DNA from: JARRNE01 sp963824085
GTDB lineage: Bacteria > Pseudomonadota > Gammaproteobacteria > Chromatiales > Chromatiaceae
Direction of reading: 5' to 3'
Assembly: GCA_963824085.1 (NCBI GenBank)
Contig: CAWGNT010000014.1
Span: 248,001 to 312,000 of the forward strand
DNA length: 64,000 nucleotides
Part shown: positions 9,026 to 17,211 of the stretch, one piece after another
Position numbering within the stretch: position 1 is the stretch's first letter
Layout: each line of letters begins with the position of its first letter
Notes under the pieces: model-generated
The model's input: the letters and a program-made list of their open reading frames with translations, nothing else
Told to the model about the DNA's origin: nothing
The model's database searches: none
Position numbers and translations under genes: made by a program

Positions 9026-9961
9026 TTAAGACAGTGTCACCGGTGAGGCAAAGCCCGCGGGCTTCGCGGCCAGCACGGAGGTGCGGGTGGTCCTGAGAAC
9101 GTCCTCGGCGGTATCGCCGATGAAGAGCCCCGGCACGCCGGTCCGGCCCACTGTACCCATCACGATCAGGTCGACCCCGATCTCTTCCGCCTTTGTACCG
9201 ACGACCGTGGCCGCCTCGCCCTTGATCAGGTGAACGCCCGGATCGGCCGCCTTCAGGCCGTAGGGAGCCAGCAGCCTGTCCAACGCGTCCCGGTGACCCC
9301 GCTCCGTCCCGGCCAGCAGGGCCTGCACCTGTTCGGTGGTTACGCCGGCCGCAGTGCCGCTCAGGATCTGCTCCCCCCGCAGGCACCAGGCGTGCACCAC
9401 ATGCAGTCCTGCCGCCTCTCGCCCCGACAACGAGGTGGCGAGATCCAGGATCAGCCGGTTGAGGTCGCCCGCCTCGGAGTCCGTCGGGTCGACCGCCGCC
9501 AGAAGCGTGCGGTAAGGGTAGGCGCTCTGCGGACGATCGATCCAGACGGGGCAGGGACACTTGCGCAGGAGATGCATGTCCGTGCTGCCGAGGACCTGGG
9601 CGCCAGGGCCTTCGCCTGTGCGGGCCGTTTTCATCAGCAGATCGTGACCATTGCGCTGGACGGCGCGGATGACCTCAATGAATGGGGTCCCCGTCAGGAC
9701 CTGCGTGTAGAGCATGACCCCTGCGTCGGCATAGGGCTCGGTGAGGACTTCCAGCTCGTCGAGGCGCCGTTGGCTCAGCGTTTCGGTCAGCTTCAAGCCG
9801 TACTGCTGCTCCAGGTCCCAGCCGATCGTCACAGGTTCAGTGACGTCGAGGATGGTGAGGCGGGCCTGATTGGTCCGGGCTAGGGCCACGGCCCGATCCA
9901 ACCCCTGCCTCTGGGAGGCTGGACCATCCGCGACGTAAAGGATGTTCTTGAAGCGCTGCAT
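9026..9961 (-). CDS. Tandem-domain universal stress protein (UspA family)
   Basis: A 311-residue protein with two Usp domains: residues 1-145 (MQRFKNILYVADG, HLLRKCPCPVW) and 146-311 (YRTLLAAVDPTD). The second ends in VDLIVMGTVGRTGVPGLFIG, which fits the ATP-binding Gly pattern of UspA. The length matches E. coli UspE. I chose the ATG at 9961, since it begins the first beta strand and has GGAGAGA upstream. The open frame reaches 10210 but the extra residues are Arg/Pro-rich and not Usp-like. It lies downstream of the DUF2189 gene and may be stress-induced. Confidence 0.92.
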   Translation of the reverse strand: MQRFKNILYVADGPASQRQGLDRAVALARTNQARLTILDVTEPVTIGWDLEQQYGLKLTETLSQRRLDELEVLTEPYADAGVMLYTQVLTGTPFIEVIRAVQRNGHDLLMKTARTGEGPGAQVLGSTDMHLLRKCPCPVWIDRPQSAYPYRTLLAAVDPTDSEAGDLNRLILDLATSLSGREAAGLHVVHAWCLRGEQILSGTAAGVTTEQVQALLAGTERGHRDALDRLLAPYGLKAADPGVHLIKGEAATVVGTKAEEIGVDLIVMGTVGRTGVPGLFIGDTAEDVLRTTRTSVLAAKPAGFASPVTLS

Positions 9962-10118
9962 CGCGTCTCTCCGTGCCCGGCGGCGGTGGTAATCGCCTCG
10001 GGGCGGGTTCGGTGATCGGAAGACCGGGAAACGGCAAGCGCGGCGTGCCCGTGGAAATAGGGGCGACGCCGCGCTCGATCCGAAGGGGCCGTGCTGCTGC
10101 CGGCCCGGGTCATTCCTG

Positions 10119-10895
10119 TCAGCCGACCAGGGCCTTGTAACTGTGCCAGGTCGCGTAGGCGAGTATCGGGAACAGAACCACCATGCCGATGAAGAAGGTG
10201 GCGATGCCAATGCCCGTCAGGACGACGATCAGGGCCGCCCAAAGCAGCATAGCCGGCCAGTTCTTCGCGAAGGCACGGGCGCTGGTCTGGATCGCGGTCA
10301 GTGGTCCGCAGTCGCGATCAACGACCATGGGGATGGCCACCGCGCTGGTGATGAATACCGTGAAGGCCAGCAGGAGACCGATCAGCACGAAATAGGCGAA
10401 TGCCACTGGGTCTCCACCCCCGGAGAGAACGCCGAGATAGCCATCCACCGAGATCGAGAAGGTGCTGAACTTGAGCGCGAAGAGCAGCGCCGAGAAGCGT
10501 ACCCAGGCAGCCATGACCAAGGCCAGGAAGACAGCGTACAGCCCCAGGTTGGCCGAGCGGCTGCCAAGGAAACGAATGGCCGCGCCTATCTCGACCGGCT
10601 CCCCGTTCTCCTGCTGGCGGGCAGCAATGTAGAGACCAGCCGCCAGGAGTGGGCCGATCAGCAGCAGACCTGTGATGAACGCAACGGTGAAGCCGGGATG
10701 CGTCCAGGTCAGGTACAGGGTCCCCGCCGCGGCAAGGGCGAACAGAGCGCCGTAAAGCAGGCTGGCCGCTGGGGCTGATGCGAAGCTGCGCACCCCGGCG
10801 CTGAGCCACTCCAGGGGCTCAGCCGCCTTGACGCGGCGGATGCGGGCGACGGTGCCTCCGACGATGGGTGCGTTGTTCATGACTTCTGTGGACAT
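10119..10895 (-). CDS. DUF2189 multi-pass inner-membrane protein
   Basis: A 258-residue protein with a short soluble N-terminus (RIRRVKAAEPLEWLSAG) and about six hydrophobic segments (for example ALFALAAAGTLYL, FITGLLLIGPLLAAGLYIAA, YFVLIGLLLAFTVFITSAV). The segment GPLLAAGLYIAARQQENGEP and the late AFAKNWPAMLLW are typical of DUF2189. These proteins are frequent in sulfur- and metal-oxidising Proteobacteria. Function is unknown. The ATG at 10895 has GGAGT upstream. It lies after a hairpin-rich spacer and may form a loose operon with the stress protein. Confidence 0.85.
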   Translation of the reverse strand: MSTEVMNNAPIVGGTVARIRRVKAAEPLEWLSAGVRSFASAPAASLLYGALFALAAAGTLYLTWTHPGFTVAFITGLLLIGPLLAAGLYIAARQQENGEPVEIGAAIRFLGSRSANLGLYAVFLALVMAAWVRFSALLFALKFSTFSISVDGYLGVLSGGGDPVAFAYFVLIGLLLAFTVFITSAVAIPMVVDRDCGPLTAIQTSARAFAKNWPAMLLWAALIVVLTGIGIATFFIGMVVLFPILAYATWHSYKALVG

Positions 10896-10928
10896 GGCTA
10901 TTACTCCTACGAGTTGGTTTGGCTAGGG

Positions 10929-11108
10929 AAACGCTGAACAAAGCGTTTCCCGTGCGGGCCACGGATGGCCCGCAATTTTCAGCGGCGCTAAGCTAAGCCG
11001 TTGAAAATGGAGCGCTCCACGAGTCGCGCCTCGGGGAGTGCGAGCTGATTAAAGCCAGGGATGGCTTTAGTCAGCATCTCCCTGAAAAGCGGGCCGGTCG
11101 GGGCCCGC
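10929..11108. repeat. Cluster of inverted repeats (structured intergenic spacer)
   Basis: Five inverted repeats lie in about 180 bp: AAACGCT/AGCGTTT (10929-10948), GCGGGCCA/TGGCCCGC with loop CGGA (10954-10973), TTTTCA/TGAAAA with partly paired interior (10976-11007), CTGATTAAAGCC/GGCTTTAGTCAG with one mismatch and loop AGGGAT (11045-11074), and GCGGGCC/GGCCCGC with loop GGTCGG (11089-11108). It separates the persulfide dioxygenase from DUF2189. Such units resemble REP-type hairpins. A termination or mRNA-stability role is possible but not shown. Confidence 0.7.
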
Positions 11109-11121
11109 GGGAAAAACAAGA

Positions 11122-11814
11122 TCAGGCTGCGGCCTTCAGCCCGCACGCCCGGTTGGCCGGGACCGCGACATCCATTAGCCTCGGGTTGGCAAGCTCGAGC
11201 CCGTTCATGAGGTCCACGTACGCCTGCCTGCCCTTGACCTGGAGCCGCGGGTTCCAACGCTGCTCCTCGCCAATCGTGCTCACGGTCATGCCGTTGTAGT
11301 CGTGGGCTGGGCAGACCAGGGTGGCGTCGGGGAGCTTGAGGAGCTTGCCGAACAGGCTGTCATACTGGGCGGCGGGGTCGCCGTTCTGGAAATCGGTACG
11401 CCCCGTACCGCGGATCAGCAGGGTGTCGCCCGTGAAGACCCGATCCCGCAGCAGGAAGCTGTAACTGTCGTCCGTGTGGCCAGGCGTATAGAGGACATCA
11501 AGATGAAGATTGTCCACACGCAGCCGCTCGCCCTCGCGGAAGTGCACCGACGCACACTCGGCACGGGTCATATCGCCCATGGCGGTCGCACACGCCGTGC
11601 GCTCCCGAAGCGCCCCCAGGGCCGTGACATGGTCGGCGTGGATGTGGGTGTCCACCGCCAATACCAGCCGGAGGTCGAGCTCTTCGATCAGCTTCGCGTA
11701 ACGGTCGGTGTTCTCCAGCACCGGATCGATCAGCAGGGCCTCTCCGCCGGCTCGCTCGGCCAGCAGGTAGGTGTAAGTCGATGAGGTGTGGTCGAACAAT
11801 TGACGGAAGATCAT
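11122..11814 (-). CDS. Persulfide dioxygenase-type metallo-beta-lactamase (ETHE1/SdoA-like)
   Basis: This enzyme family oxidises glutathione persulfide to sulfite with an Fe(II) centre. The sequence shows the MBL metal motif THIHADH (His-x-His-x-Asp-His), then TPGHTDDSYSF, VFTGDTLLIRGTGRTDF and CPAHDYNGM, in the order and context typical of ETHE1 proteins (GRTDFQxG is diagnostic). The length, 230 residues, is normal. The ATG at 11814 has GGAG upstream. A DUF2892 remnant precedes it, a pairing often seen in sulfur-metabolism operons. Substrate identity is inferred from family. Confidence 0.9.
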   Translation of the reverse strand: MIFRQLFDHTSSTYTYLLAERAGGEALLIDPVLENTDRYAKLIEELDLRLVLAVDTHIHADHVTALGALRERTACATAMGDMTRAECASVHFREGERLRVDNLHLDVLYTPGHTDDSYSFLLRDRVFTGDTLLIRGTGRTDFQNGDPAAQYDSLFGKLLKLPDATLVCPAHDYNGMTVSTIGEEQRWNPRLQVKGRQAYVDLMNGLELANPRLMDVAVPANRACGLKAAA

Positions 11815-11836
11815 GATGGTGACTCCTGGTATACGA

Positions 11837-11990
11837 TCAGAATCTGGCCGCCGCCTCGTCGTGGTACCGGACCGGGGGATTCCACGACATGCGCGCCAGC
11901 AAGTTGGCCATGCCGCACCAGCGGATCACCCCAGCCACGATCAGCCCGACGCCGATCAACGGGACTGCAGCGAAGAAAATCTCATGACCG
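11837..11990 (-). pseudogene. DUF2892/YgaP-type membrane protein, C-terminal remnant
   Basis: The frame ending at 11837 contains VPLIGVGLIVAGVIRWCGM followed by ANLLARMSWN, which resembles the end of DUF2892 inner-membrane proteins (PLxGxxLxxxGxxxxCPxYxLLG). Upstream the frame is unrelated Arg/Pro-rich sequence with no plausible start. It lies 22 bp before the persulfide dioxygenase on the same strand, the expected partner position. The match is short. Confidence 0.45.
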
Positions 11991-12249
11991 ATTGGCTTTG
12001 TCTGGAGAGAGAGGTGGGGCCGGCGGGGTTTCGGAGAAGGACCGCTTCCGACGAAATGGGGCATCAATACATCGTATTTTTCGATGCAAACGGCAGCGGC
12101 CAAGCGAGTGAGAGGTCTTCGCCAGAGGTGATGGCCAAGGTCGGCAGAGGGCTTGCCAGACATCTTGCGAAACGCCGTCGGTCGCGACCCGATAGGCGTT
12201 CGACCGCTGCAGGCGTGCGTGCAGCGCTTCTACGCAGCGAGGAGAGCGC

Positions 12250-12854
12250 GTGACCGCCAAGGGCGCCGTTGCTGCCGGACACCCACAGACCGCCGAGGCT
12301 GCGGCCATGCTCCTTGAGGCCGGCGGCAATGCCTTCGACGCCGCGCTCGCGGCGCTATGCATGGCCCGCGTCGCCGAGCCCGTGCTTGCCTCACTGGGCG
12401 GCGGCGGCTTTCTCACCGCCCGGACTGCGGCCGGCCAGGCCCAGGTCTACGATTTCTTCGTGCAGACTCCGCGGCGCAAACGTCCGCTCGGCGAGATCGA
12501 GCTCTTCCCCGTCGTTGCGGATTTCGCAGTCGCGCAGCAGGAGCTCCACATCGGCCTGGGCTCCCTGGCAATCCCAGGGACCGTGCGTGGCCTGTTCGAC
12601 GTGAGCCGCGACCTGGGCAGCCTGCCTATGCGGCGCATCGTCGAGCCGGCCGTCGCGGCCGCTCGGGACGGCGTGCGCCTCAATCGCCTGCAGGCCTACA
12701 TCTTCGGGATTGTTGCGCCCATCTACCTGGCCACCCCAGGGGCGCGGGCCCTGTATGTACGCCAGTCCCCGGGACCCGCAACGGCTCTACGGCGAGGGCG
12801 AACGCATGCGCCAGCCTCTCTCGGCCGATCCGTGTCGACCCGAACCAGAGACCT
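12250..12854 (+). pseudogene. Gamma-glutamyltranspeptidase N-terminal fragment
   Basis: The GTG at 12250 with AGGAG upstream starts MTAKGAVAAGHPQTAEAAAM, then LLEAGGNAFDAALAALCMA and SLGGGGFLTAR, the classic start of gamma-glutamyltranspeptidase-like Ntn hydrolases. The frame holds to about 12755. After a frameshift a neighbouring frame gives DPQRLYGEGERMRQPLSA, also from this family. Then the gene is cut and joined to a DUF3047 fragment at about 12855. The self-processing Thr and the small subunit are missing. Confidence 0.82.
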
Positions 12855-13310
12855 TTGTTGAGCTGGCGCTGGCGCGTCCAGAACCTGATCCAGGGCGCCG
12901 ATCTGCGCCGCAAGGACGGGGACGACGTGCCGGCTCGGCTCTATGTCATGTTCGACTATCCGGTTGATCGACTGTCGCTGACCAAGCGCGCCAAGAACGC
13001 ACTGGCTCGCTCGGTCGCCGGCGACGTGGTGCCGGCGGCGGCGCCGTGCTACGTCTGGGACGGCACCCTGCCCGCCGGCACCACACTTTGGAATGCCTAT
13101 ACCGACAGGGTAAGGATGATCGTGGTGGAGAGCGGCGCCGCGCGACGCGGCGAGTGGGTGAGCGAGGAGCGGGATGTGGCCGCCGACTTCCGTGCCGCCT
13201 TTGGCGAGGAACCCCCGCCCATCTCGGGGGTCGCCATCGCCGCCGATACCGATCAGACCGGCGAGACCGTGCGCGCCTGGTTTGGGGATATCCGATTCGC
13301 GCCGCGGTGA
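12855..13310 (+). pseudogene. DUF3047 protein, C-terminal fragment
   Basis: The frame ending at 13310 reads SWRWRVQNLIQGADLRRKDG, then DDVPARLYVMFDYP and a tail to RAWFGDIRFAPR. The WRWRV...GADL..K.GDDxxARLYVxFD pattern is the second half of DUF3047 proteins. There is no start or signal peptide, since it is fused directly to the broken gamma-glutamyltranspeptidase gene. A possible N-terminal half of such a protein occurs at 31.4 kb. Confidence 0.72.
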
Positions 13311-13813
13311 ATGCGGCCACAGGACAGCTTATTAGCACCAACTGGCCTCGTCCTGGCTGGGGTGTCCAGCCCGGGGCCTGATCGGGAGCAAGACCGACCG
13401 GCGGTGGCCGTCCGCGCTCCCCGAGTCCCATCCGCACCAGGGTGAAGGGCGATAACGACTTTCGCGACTGGAAACGACCGGGCATCGCCAATCGCTTCTG
13501 GCCTCCCAACGCATGGAACCTTTCGCCTCAGGCCAAGCTGCCCTGACCGTAAGCCTGCTTGCACGCTGGACGGGCCATCTACACACACGCCGGACGGGGC
13601 ATTGGCCCCGTTCGGAACGTTTTCGGGGCCGGTGCAAAACCCACGAGCTGCCCCTCGCCCCAAACCGTTCGGGACGTGGTGTATACCCCGTCACACGCGG
13701 AAATCCGGATGCGTCCCCAATGTTGTGGCACGATTGCGCCACACTGAATCCTGGCCCAAACTCGAAGCCCAACTGGCACCTTCGAATCCTCCCTGCGCGT
13801 ACTGAAAGGACCC
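13311..13813. other. Region between gene debris and hsd operon, no supported gene
   Basis: No gene can be supported. A short plus-strand stretch about 13440-13530 reads like coding sequence (VKGDNDFRDWKRPGIANRFW) but I cannot place it and it has no start. A small hairpin GGGGCATTGGCCCC lies near 13599. The hsd operon promoter should be in the last 100-200 bases, and an AAAGGA ribosome site precedes the hsdM ATG. Confidence 0.45.
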
Positions 13814-14245
13814 ATGGACACCGGATAAGCAAACAAGCCCCCGTGCCGCCGAAACGCCAACACCAAATCCCTCGAATCCTGGATCTGGGATGCCGCCTGC
13901 TCCATCCGCGGGGCCAAGGACGCGCCGAAATACAAGGACTACATCCTCCCCCTCATCTTCACCAAGCGCCTCTGCGACGTCTTCGACGACGAGCTGAACC
14001 GCATCGCCGCCGAGGTCGGCTCGCGCAAGAAGGCCTTCCAGCTCGCCAGGGCCGACCACAAGCTCGTCCGCTTCTACCTGCCGCTGGTGCCGGAGGATCC
14101 CGAGCAGCCCGTCTGGTCCGTCATCCGCAAGCTCTCCGACAAGATCGGCGAAGGCGTCACCACCCGCATGCGGGCCATCGCCCGGGAAAACCCGCTCCTG
14201 CAGGGCATCATCGACCGCGTCGACTTCAATGCCACCACGGCCCAA

Positions 14246-14656
14246 GTTAGAAATCAGAATGATGAAGGAAGAAAACGACCTCATCGAACGCACGAAGCAA
14301 TTTGCTCTGCGAATCATCCGCTTGTTCGGAAGCCTTCCGAAATCGACGGAAGCTCAAGTGCTGGGCAAACAACTGCTTCGCTCGGGAACTTCGGTCGGAG
14401 CAAACTACCGCGAGGCACACCGCGGACGCAGCAAAGCCGAGTTCATCGCGAAATGCGGGGACTCGCTCCGAGAGTTGGAGGAATCAGCTTATTGGCTGGA
14501 ACTGCTCGTCGAGGGCGAAATCGTGGCGGAGCCAAAGCTGCAACCACTCCGCACCGAATGCGACGAACTGACCGCCATCTTCGTCACCATTATCAAACGA
14601 GCGAGAGACAACAAGTAACTGAACTTCCTCCTTCATCATTCATCCTTTTCACTTTC
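14246..14656 (+). mobile_element. S23/IVP mini-element replacing the middle of hsdM
   Basis: A 411-bp AT-richer insert carries one S23 gene. Its left end reads as degenerate 7-base units (TTAGAAA TCAGAAT, then GATGAAG GAAGAAA) and its right end as units on the other strand (CTTCCTC CTTCATC, ATTCATC CTTTTCA). GAATGATGAAGGA at 14257-14269 and TCCTTCATCATTC at 14629-14641 form a perfect 13-bp inverted pair. About 240 HsdM codons are absent at the insertion point. It resembles the intervening sequences that carry S23 genes in 23S rRNA. Mobility is inferred. Confidence 0.65.
14259..14618 (+). CDS. S23/IVP-family four-helix-bundle protein (copy 1)
   Basis: A 119-residue protein of the family found in 23S rRNA intervening sequences and structurally related to Avd of diversity-generating retroelements. 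Recognisable segments are LIERTKQFALRIIRLF, LGKQLLRSGTSVGANYREAH, GRSKAEFIAKCGDSLRELEE and SAYWLELL. Met codons at 14259 and 14262 both lie in the left repeat arm. The gene is inside broken hsdM, in a different frame from it. Function is unknown. These basic pentameric proteins bind nucleic acid in better-studied members. Confidence 0.87.
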   Translation: MMKEENDLIERTKQFALRIIRLFGSLPKSTEAQVLGKQLLRSGTSVGANYREAHRGRSKAEFIAKCGDSLRELEESAYWLELLVEGEIVAEPKLQPLRTECDELTAIFVTIIKRARDNK

Positions 14657-15034
14657 TACAGCACCACCGCCCCGGGCATCGTGCTGTTCCTGAACAAGGC
14701 CAAGCCCGAGGCCTGGCAGGGCAAGGTCTTCCTCGTCAACGCCAGCCAGGTCTTCGCAAAGGGCGACCCCAAGAACTTCATCCCGCCCGAGGGCATCCAG
14801 CGCATCGCCGACACCCTCATCGGGTGGAAGGAAGAGGAAAAGCTCAGCCGCATCGTCGACCACGCCGAACTGAAGATAGAACGACTACAACATCTCCCCC
14901 AGCCGCTACATCCACACCAGCGACGCCGAAACCTATCGGCCGCTGGCGGAAATCGTCGCCGATCTGGACGCGGTCGAGGCCGAGGCGCGGGAGGCCGATG
15001 CGGCGCTGCGGGAGATTCTGCGGAAGATCGGGGT

Positions 15035-16090
15035 ATGAGCGAGCCAAGAGACCTGACCGAGACCCCGGCTCGCCTGCTCGGTGAGCTGCGGGGCATGATC
15101 ACAGATGCTCGGGAACAGCTTGCCCAAACCGCCAATGCCGCGCTGACGACGCTCTACTGGAACCTGGGGAGTCGCCTGCGCCGCGAGATTCTCGGCGAGA
15201 AACGTGCCGAATACGGCAAACGGATTGTCGCCGCGGTGGGGCGACAATTGTCCGGCGAGTTTGGAAGCGGCTTCAGTGAGAAGAACCTCTGGCGCATGAT
15301 TCAGTTTGCGGAGGCGTTTCCGGACAGCAACATTGTCGCCGCACTGCGGCGACAATTGGGGTGGACCCATTTCCGCACCCTCATCCCGCTAAACGACCCG
15401 CTCAAGCGGGACTTCTATGCCGAAATGTGCCGAGTCGAACGTTGGAGCACCCGCACGCTCGCCAAGAAGATCGACTCCATGCTCTACGAGCGCACCGCCA
15501 TCTCCAGGAAGCCGGAGGAAGTCGCCAAGGCCGAGATTGCCGCCCTCCGCGGCGAGGACCAGCTCACGCCCGATCTCGTCTTCCGCGATCCCTACATCCT
15601 CGACTTCCTCGGCCTCAAAGACCGCTACCTCGAAAAGGATCTCGAAGATGCCATCCTTCGCGAGATCGAAGCCTTCCTTCTAGAGCTCGGTGACGGTTTC
15701 GCGTTCCTCGGACGCCAAACCCGCATCCAGATCGATTCCGACGACTTCTACCTCGACTTGCTGTTCTACCACCGTCGTCTGAGGCGCCTCATCGCCATTG
15801 AACTCAAACTCGGCGAATTCAAGGCCGAGTACAAGAGCCAGATGGAACTCTACCTTCGCTGGCTCGCGAAACACGAGCAGCAGCCAGGCGAAGAGTCGCC
15901 CCTCGGCATCATCCTCTGCGCCGGCAAGAAGGAAGAACAAATCGAGCTCCTCGAGCTCGATCGATCCGGTATCCACGTCGCGGAGTACCTGACGGCCTTG
16001 CCTCCGCGCGAACTCCTTCAGCAAAAACTCCATGCTGCCATCGAGATCTCGCGGGCTAGGTTGGAGAACCGGGAAGGAGGTGGAGAGTGA
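15035..16090 (+). CDS. YhcG/DUF1016 PDDEXK nuclease-domain protein
   Basis: This 351-residue protein has an N-terminal helical DUF1016 region (about 15-150: NAALTTLYWNLGSRLRREIL, FSEKNLWRMIQFAEAFP) and a C-terminal PDDEXK nuclease fold (about 200-335) with YLDLLFYHRRLRRLIAIELK, giving the Asp and Glu-x-Lys of the active site, then YKSQMELYLRWL. The ATG at 15035 overlaps the hsdM stop (ATGA), and its stop overlaps the hsdS GTG, so it is translationally coupled inside the RM operon. YhcG proteins are common passengers of type I RM loci. Target and role are unknown. Confidence 0.9.
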   Translation: MSEPRDLTETPARLLGELRGMITDAREQLAQTANAALTTLYWNLGSRLRREILGEKRAEYGKRIVAAVGRQLSGEFGSGFSEKNLWRMIQFAEAFPDSNIVAALRRQLGWTHFRTLIPLNDPLKRDFYAEMCRVERWSTRTLAKKIDSMLYERTAISRKPEEVAKAEIAALRGEDQLTPDLVFRDPYILDFLGLKDRYLEKDLEDAILREIEAFLLELGDGFAFLGRQTRIQIDSDDFYLDLLFYHRRLRRLIAIELKLGEFKAEYKSQMELYLRWLAKHEQQPGEESPLGIILCAGKKEEQIELLELDRSGIHVAEYLTALPPRELLQQKLHAAIEISRARLENREGGGE

Positions 16091-17211
16091 GCGATTGGCA
16101 AACATGCGCCGTTCCCGATTCGTTCGTTAAGAACAAGGTCGGTCGACAACACCAGATTCTAGCGAAGGACATCGCTAAAGTTGGTCGTTTTCCAATCGTC
16201 GACCAAGGACAGGAGTTTGTCGCTGGCTACTGTGATGACGAGAGCAGGGTCATCGACTTCGACCTGCCGCTGATCATTTTCGGCGACCACACTCGCTCCT
16301 TCAAATACGTCGACTTCCCGTTCGTCCTTGGGGCTGACGGAACCAAGGTTCTCCTACCAAACAAGAAACTCTACGATCCGAAGTTCTACTACTTCGCGAT
16401 GCTGGCATTGGAGCTTCCCAGCCGTGACTACAATCGGCACTTCAAGACGCTCAAGGAGCGAAGTCTCCCGCTTCCCCCACTTCCCGAGCAGAAGAAGATC
16501 GCGCACATCCTTTCGACGGTGCAGCGGGCGATCGAAGCGCAGGAGCGGATCATTCAGACCACCACCGAGCTAAAAAAGGCCCTCATGTACAAGCTCTTCA
16601 CCGAAGGCCTCCGCAACGAACCCCAAAAACAAACCGAAATCGGCCCCGTCCCCGAAAGTTGGGAGGTGCTGCCCTTCGACAAGTTCGTGACGCTCCAACG
16701 TGGCTACGATCTTCGGAAGCAGGATTTCAGAAAGGGTGAAGTGCCGGTCATCGGTGCAACACAAGTGATCGGCTATCACGACACCGCGAATGTGAAGGCA
16801 CCAGGCGTCACAGTCGTCCGAAGCGGATCGTCCGCAGGGAAGCCCTTGTTCATTGCCGAGGATTTCTGGGCTCACAACGTCCTGCTTTACGTGAAGGACT
16901 TCCAAGGAAATGTCCCGAAATTTGTCTATTACAAGATTCTCGCTCTTGACCTCACTCAATATCGCCAGGGAGTGGCCGTTCCCACGCTGAACCGAAACAC
17001 CTTCAGCGCAATCGAGTTGGCGCTTCCACCAACGGAAGAACAACAAGAGATTGCAGACGCATTGGATGCGGTCGGCAACAGAACGGGAGTCGCCCAGCGA
17101 AAGAAAACCCAACTCCAAGACCTCTTCCGCACCCTCCTTCACGAACTGATGACCGCGAAGACCCGCATTCACGACCTAGATTTCACTTTCTCCCAAGGTC
17201 CCCGCGGATGA
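16087..17211 (+). CDS. hsdS: Type I restriction specificity subunit HsdS
   Basis: HsdS selects the DNA target for a type I RM complex. The 374-residue protein has two target-recognition halves, each followed by a conserved helical spacer: LPLPPLPEQKKIAHILSTVQ with AIEAQERIIQTTTELKKALM about 125-170, and LALPPTEEQQEIADALDAV about 310-360. The GTG start at 16087 overlaps the YhcG stop, and its TGA overlaps the ATG of the reverse transcriptase gene. It appears intact although its HsdM partner is destroyed. Its first recognition domain is fairly short. Confidence 0.92.
   Translation: MSDWQTCAVPDSFVKNKVGRQHQILAKDIAKVGRFPIVDQGQEFVAGYCDDESRVIDFDLPLIIFGDHTRSFKYVDFPFVLGADGTKVLLPNKKLYDPKFYYFAMLALELPSRDYNRHFKTLKERSLPLPPLPEQKKIAHILSTVQRAIEAQERIIQTTTELKKALMYKLFTEGLRNEPQKQTEIGPVPESWEVLPFDKFVTLQRGYDLRKQDFRKGEVPVIGATQVIGYHDTANVKAPGVTVVRSGSSAGKPLFIAEDFWAHNVLLYVKDFQGNVPKFVYYKILALDLTQYRQGVAVPTLNRNTFSAIELALPPTEEQQEIADALDAVGNRTGVAQRKKTQLQDLFRTLLHELMTAKTRIHDLDFTFSQGPRG

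Larger units (their letters stand above)
13814..15038 (+). pseudogene. hsdM: Type I DNA methyltransferase HsdM, catalytic core lost
   Basis: The N-terminal part after codon 5 is clear HsdM (SLESWIWDAACSIRGAKDAP, LPLIFTKRLCDVFDDEL, ENPLLQGIIDRVDFNATT, to about 14240). The C-terminal part resumes about 14657 (TAPGIVLFLNKAKPEAWQGK, NASQVFAKGDPKNFIPPEG, and in a shifted frame NDYNISPSRYIHTSDAETY) and ends at the TGA at 15036. There are three defects. A TAA is the fifth codon. About 240 residues, including the SAM-binding and NPPY/F motifs, have been replaced by an S23 element. A frameshift lies near 14880. The gene cannot make an active methyltransferase. Confidence 0.9.

Noticed and set aside
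14087..16090. A single 667-codon frame running through the hsdM N-terminal part, the S23 element, the hsdM C-terminal part and yhcG
   Set aside because: The frame is open by chance. S23 is coded in a different frame, the hsdM part is frameshifted, and yhcG has its own ATG overlapping the hsdM stop, so a fused protein is not credible.
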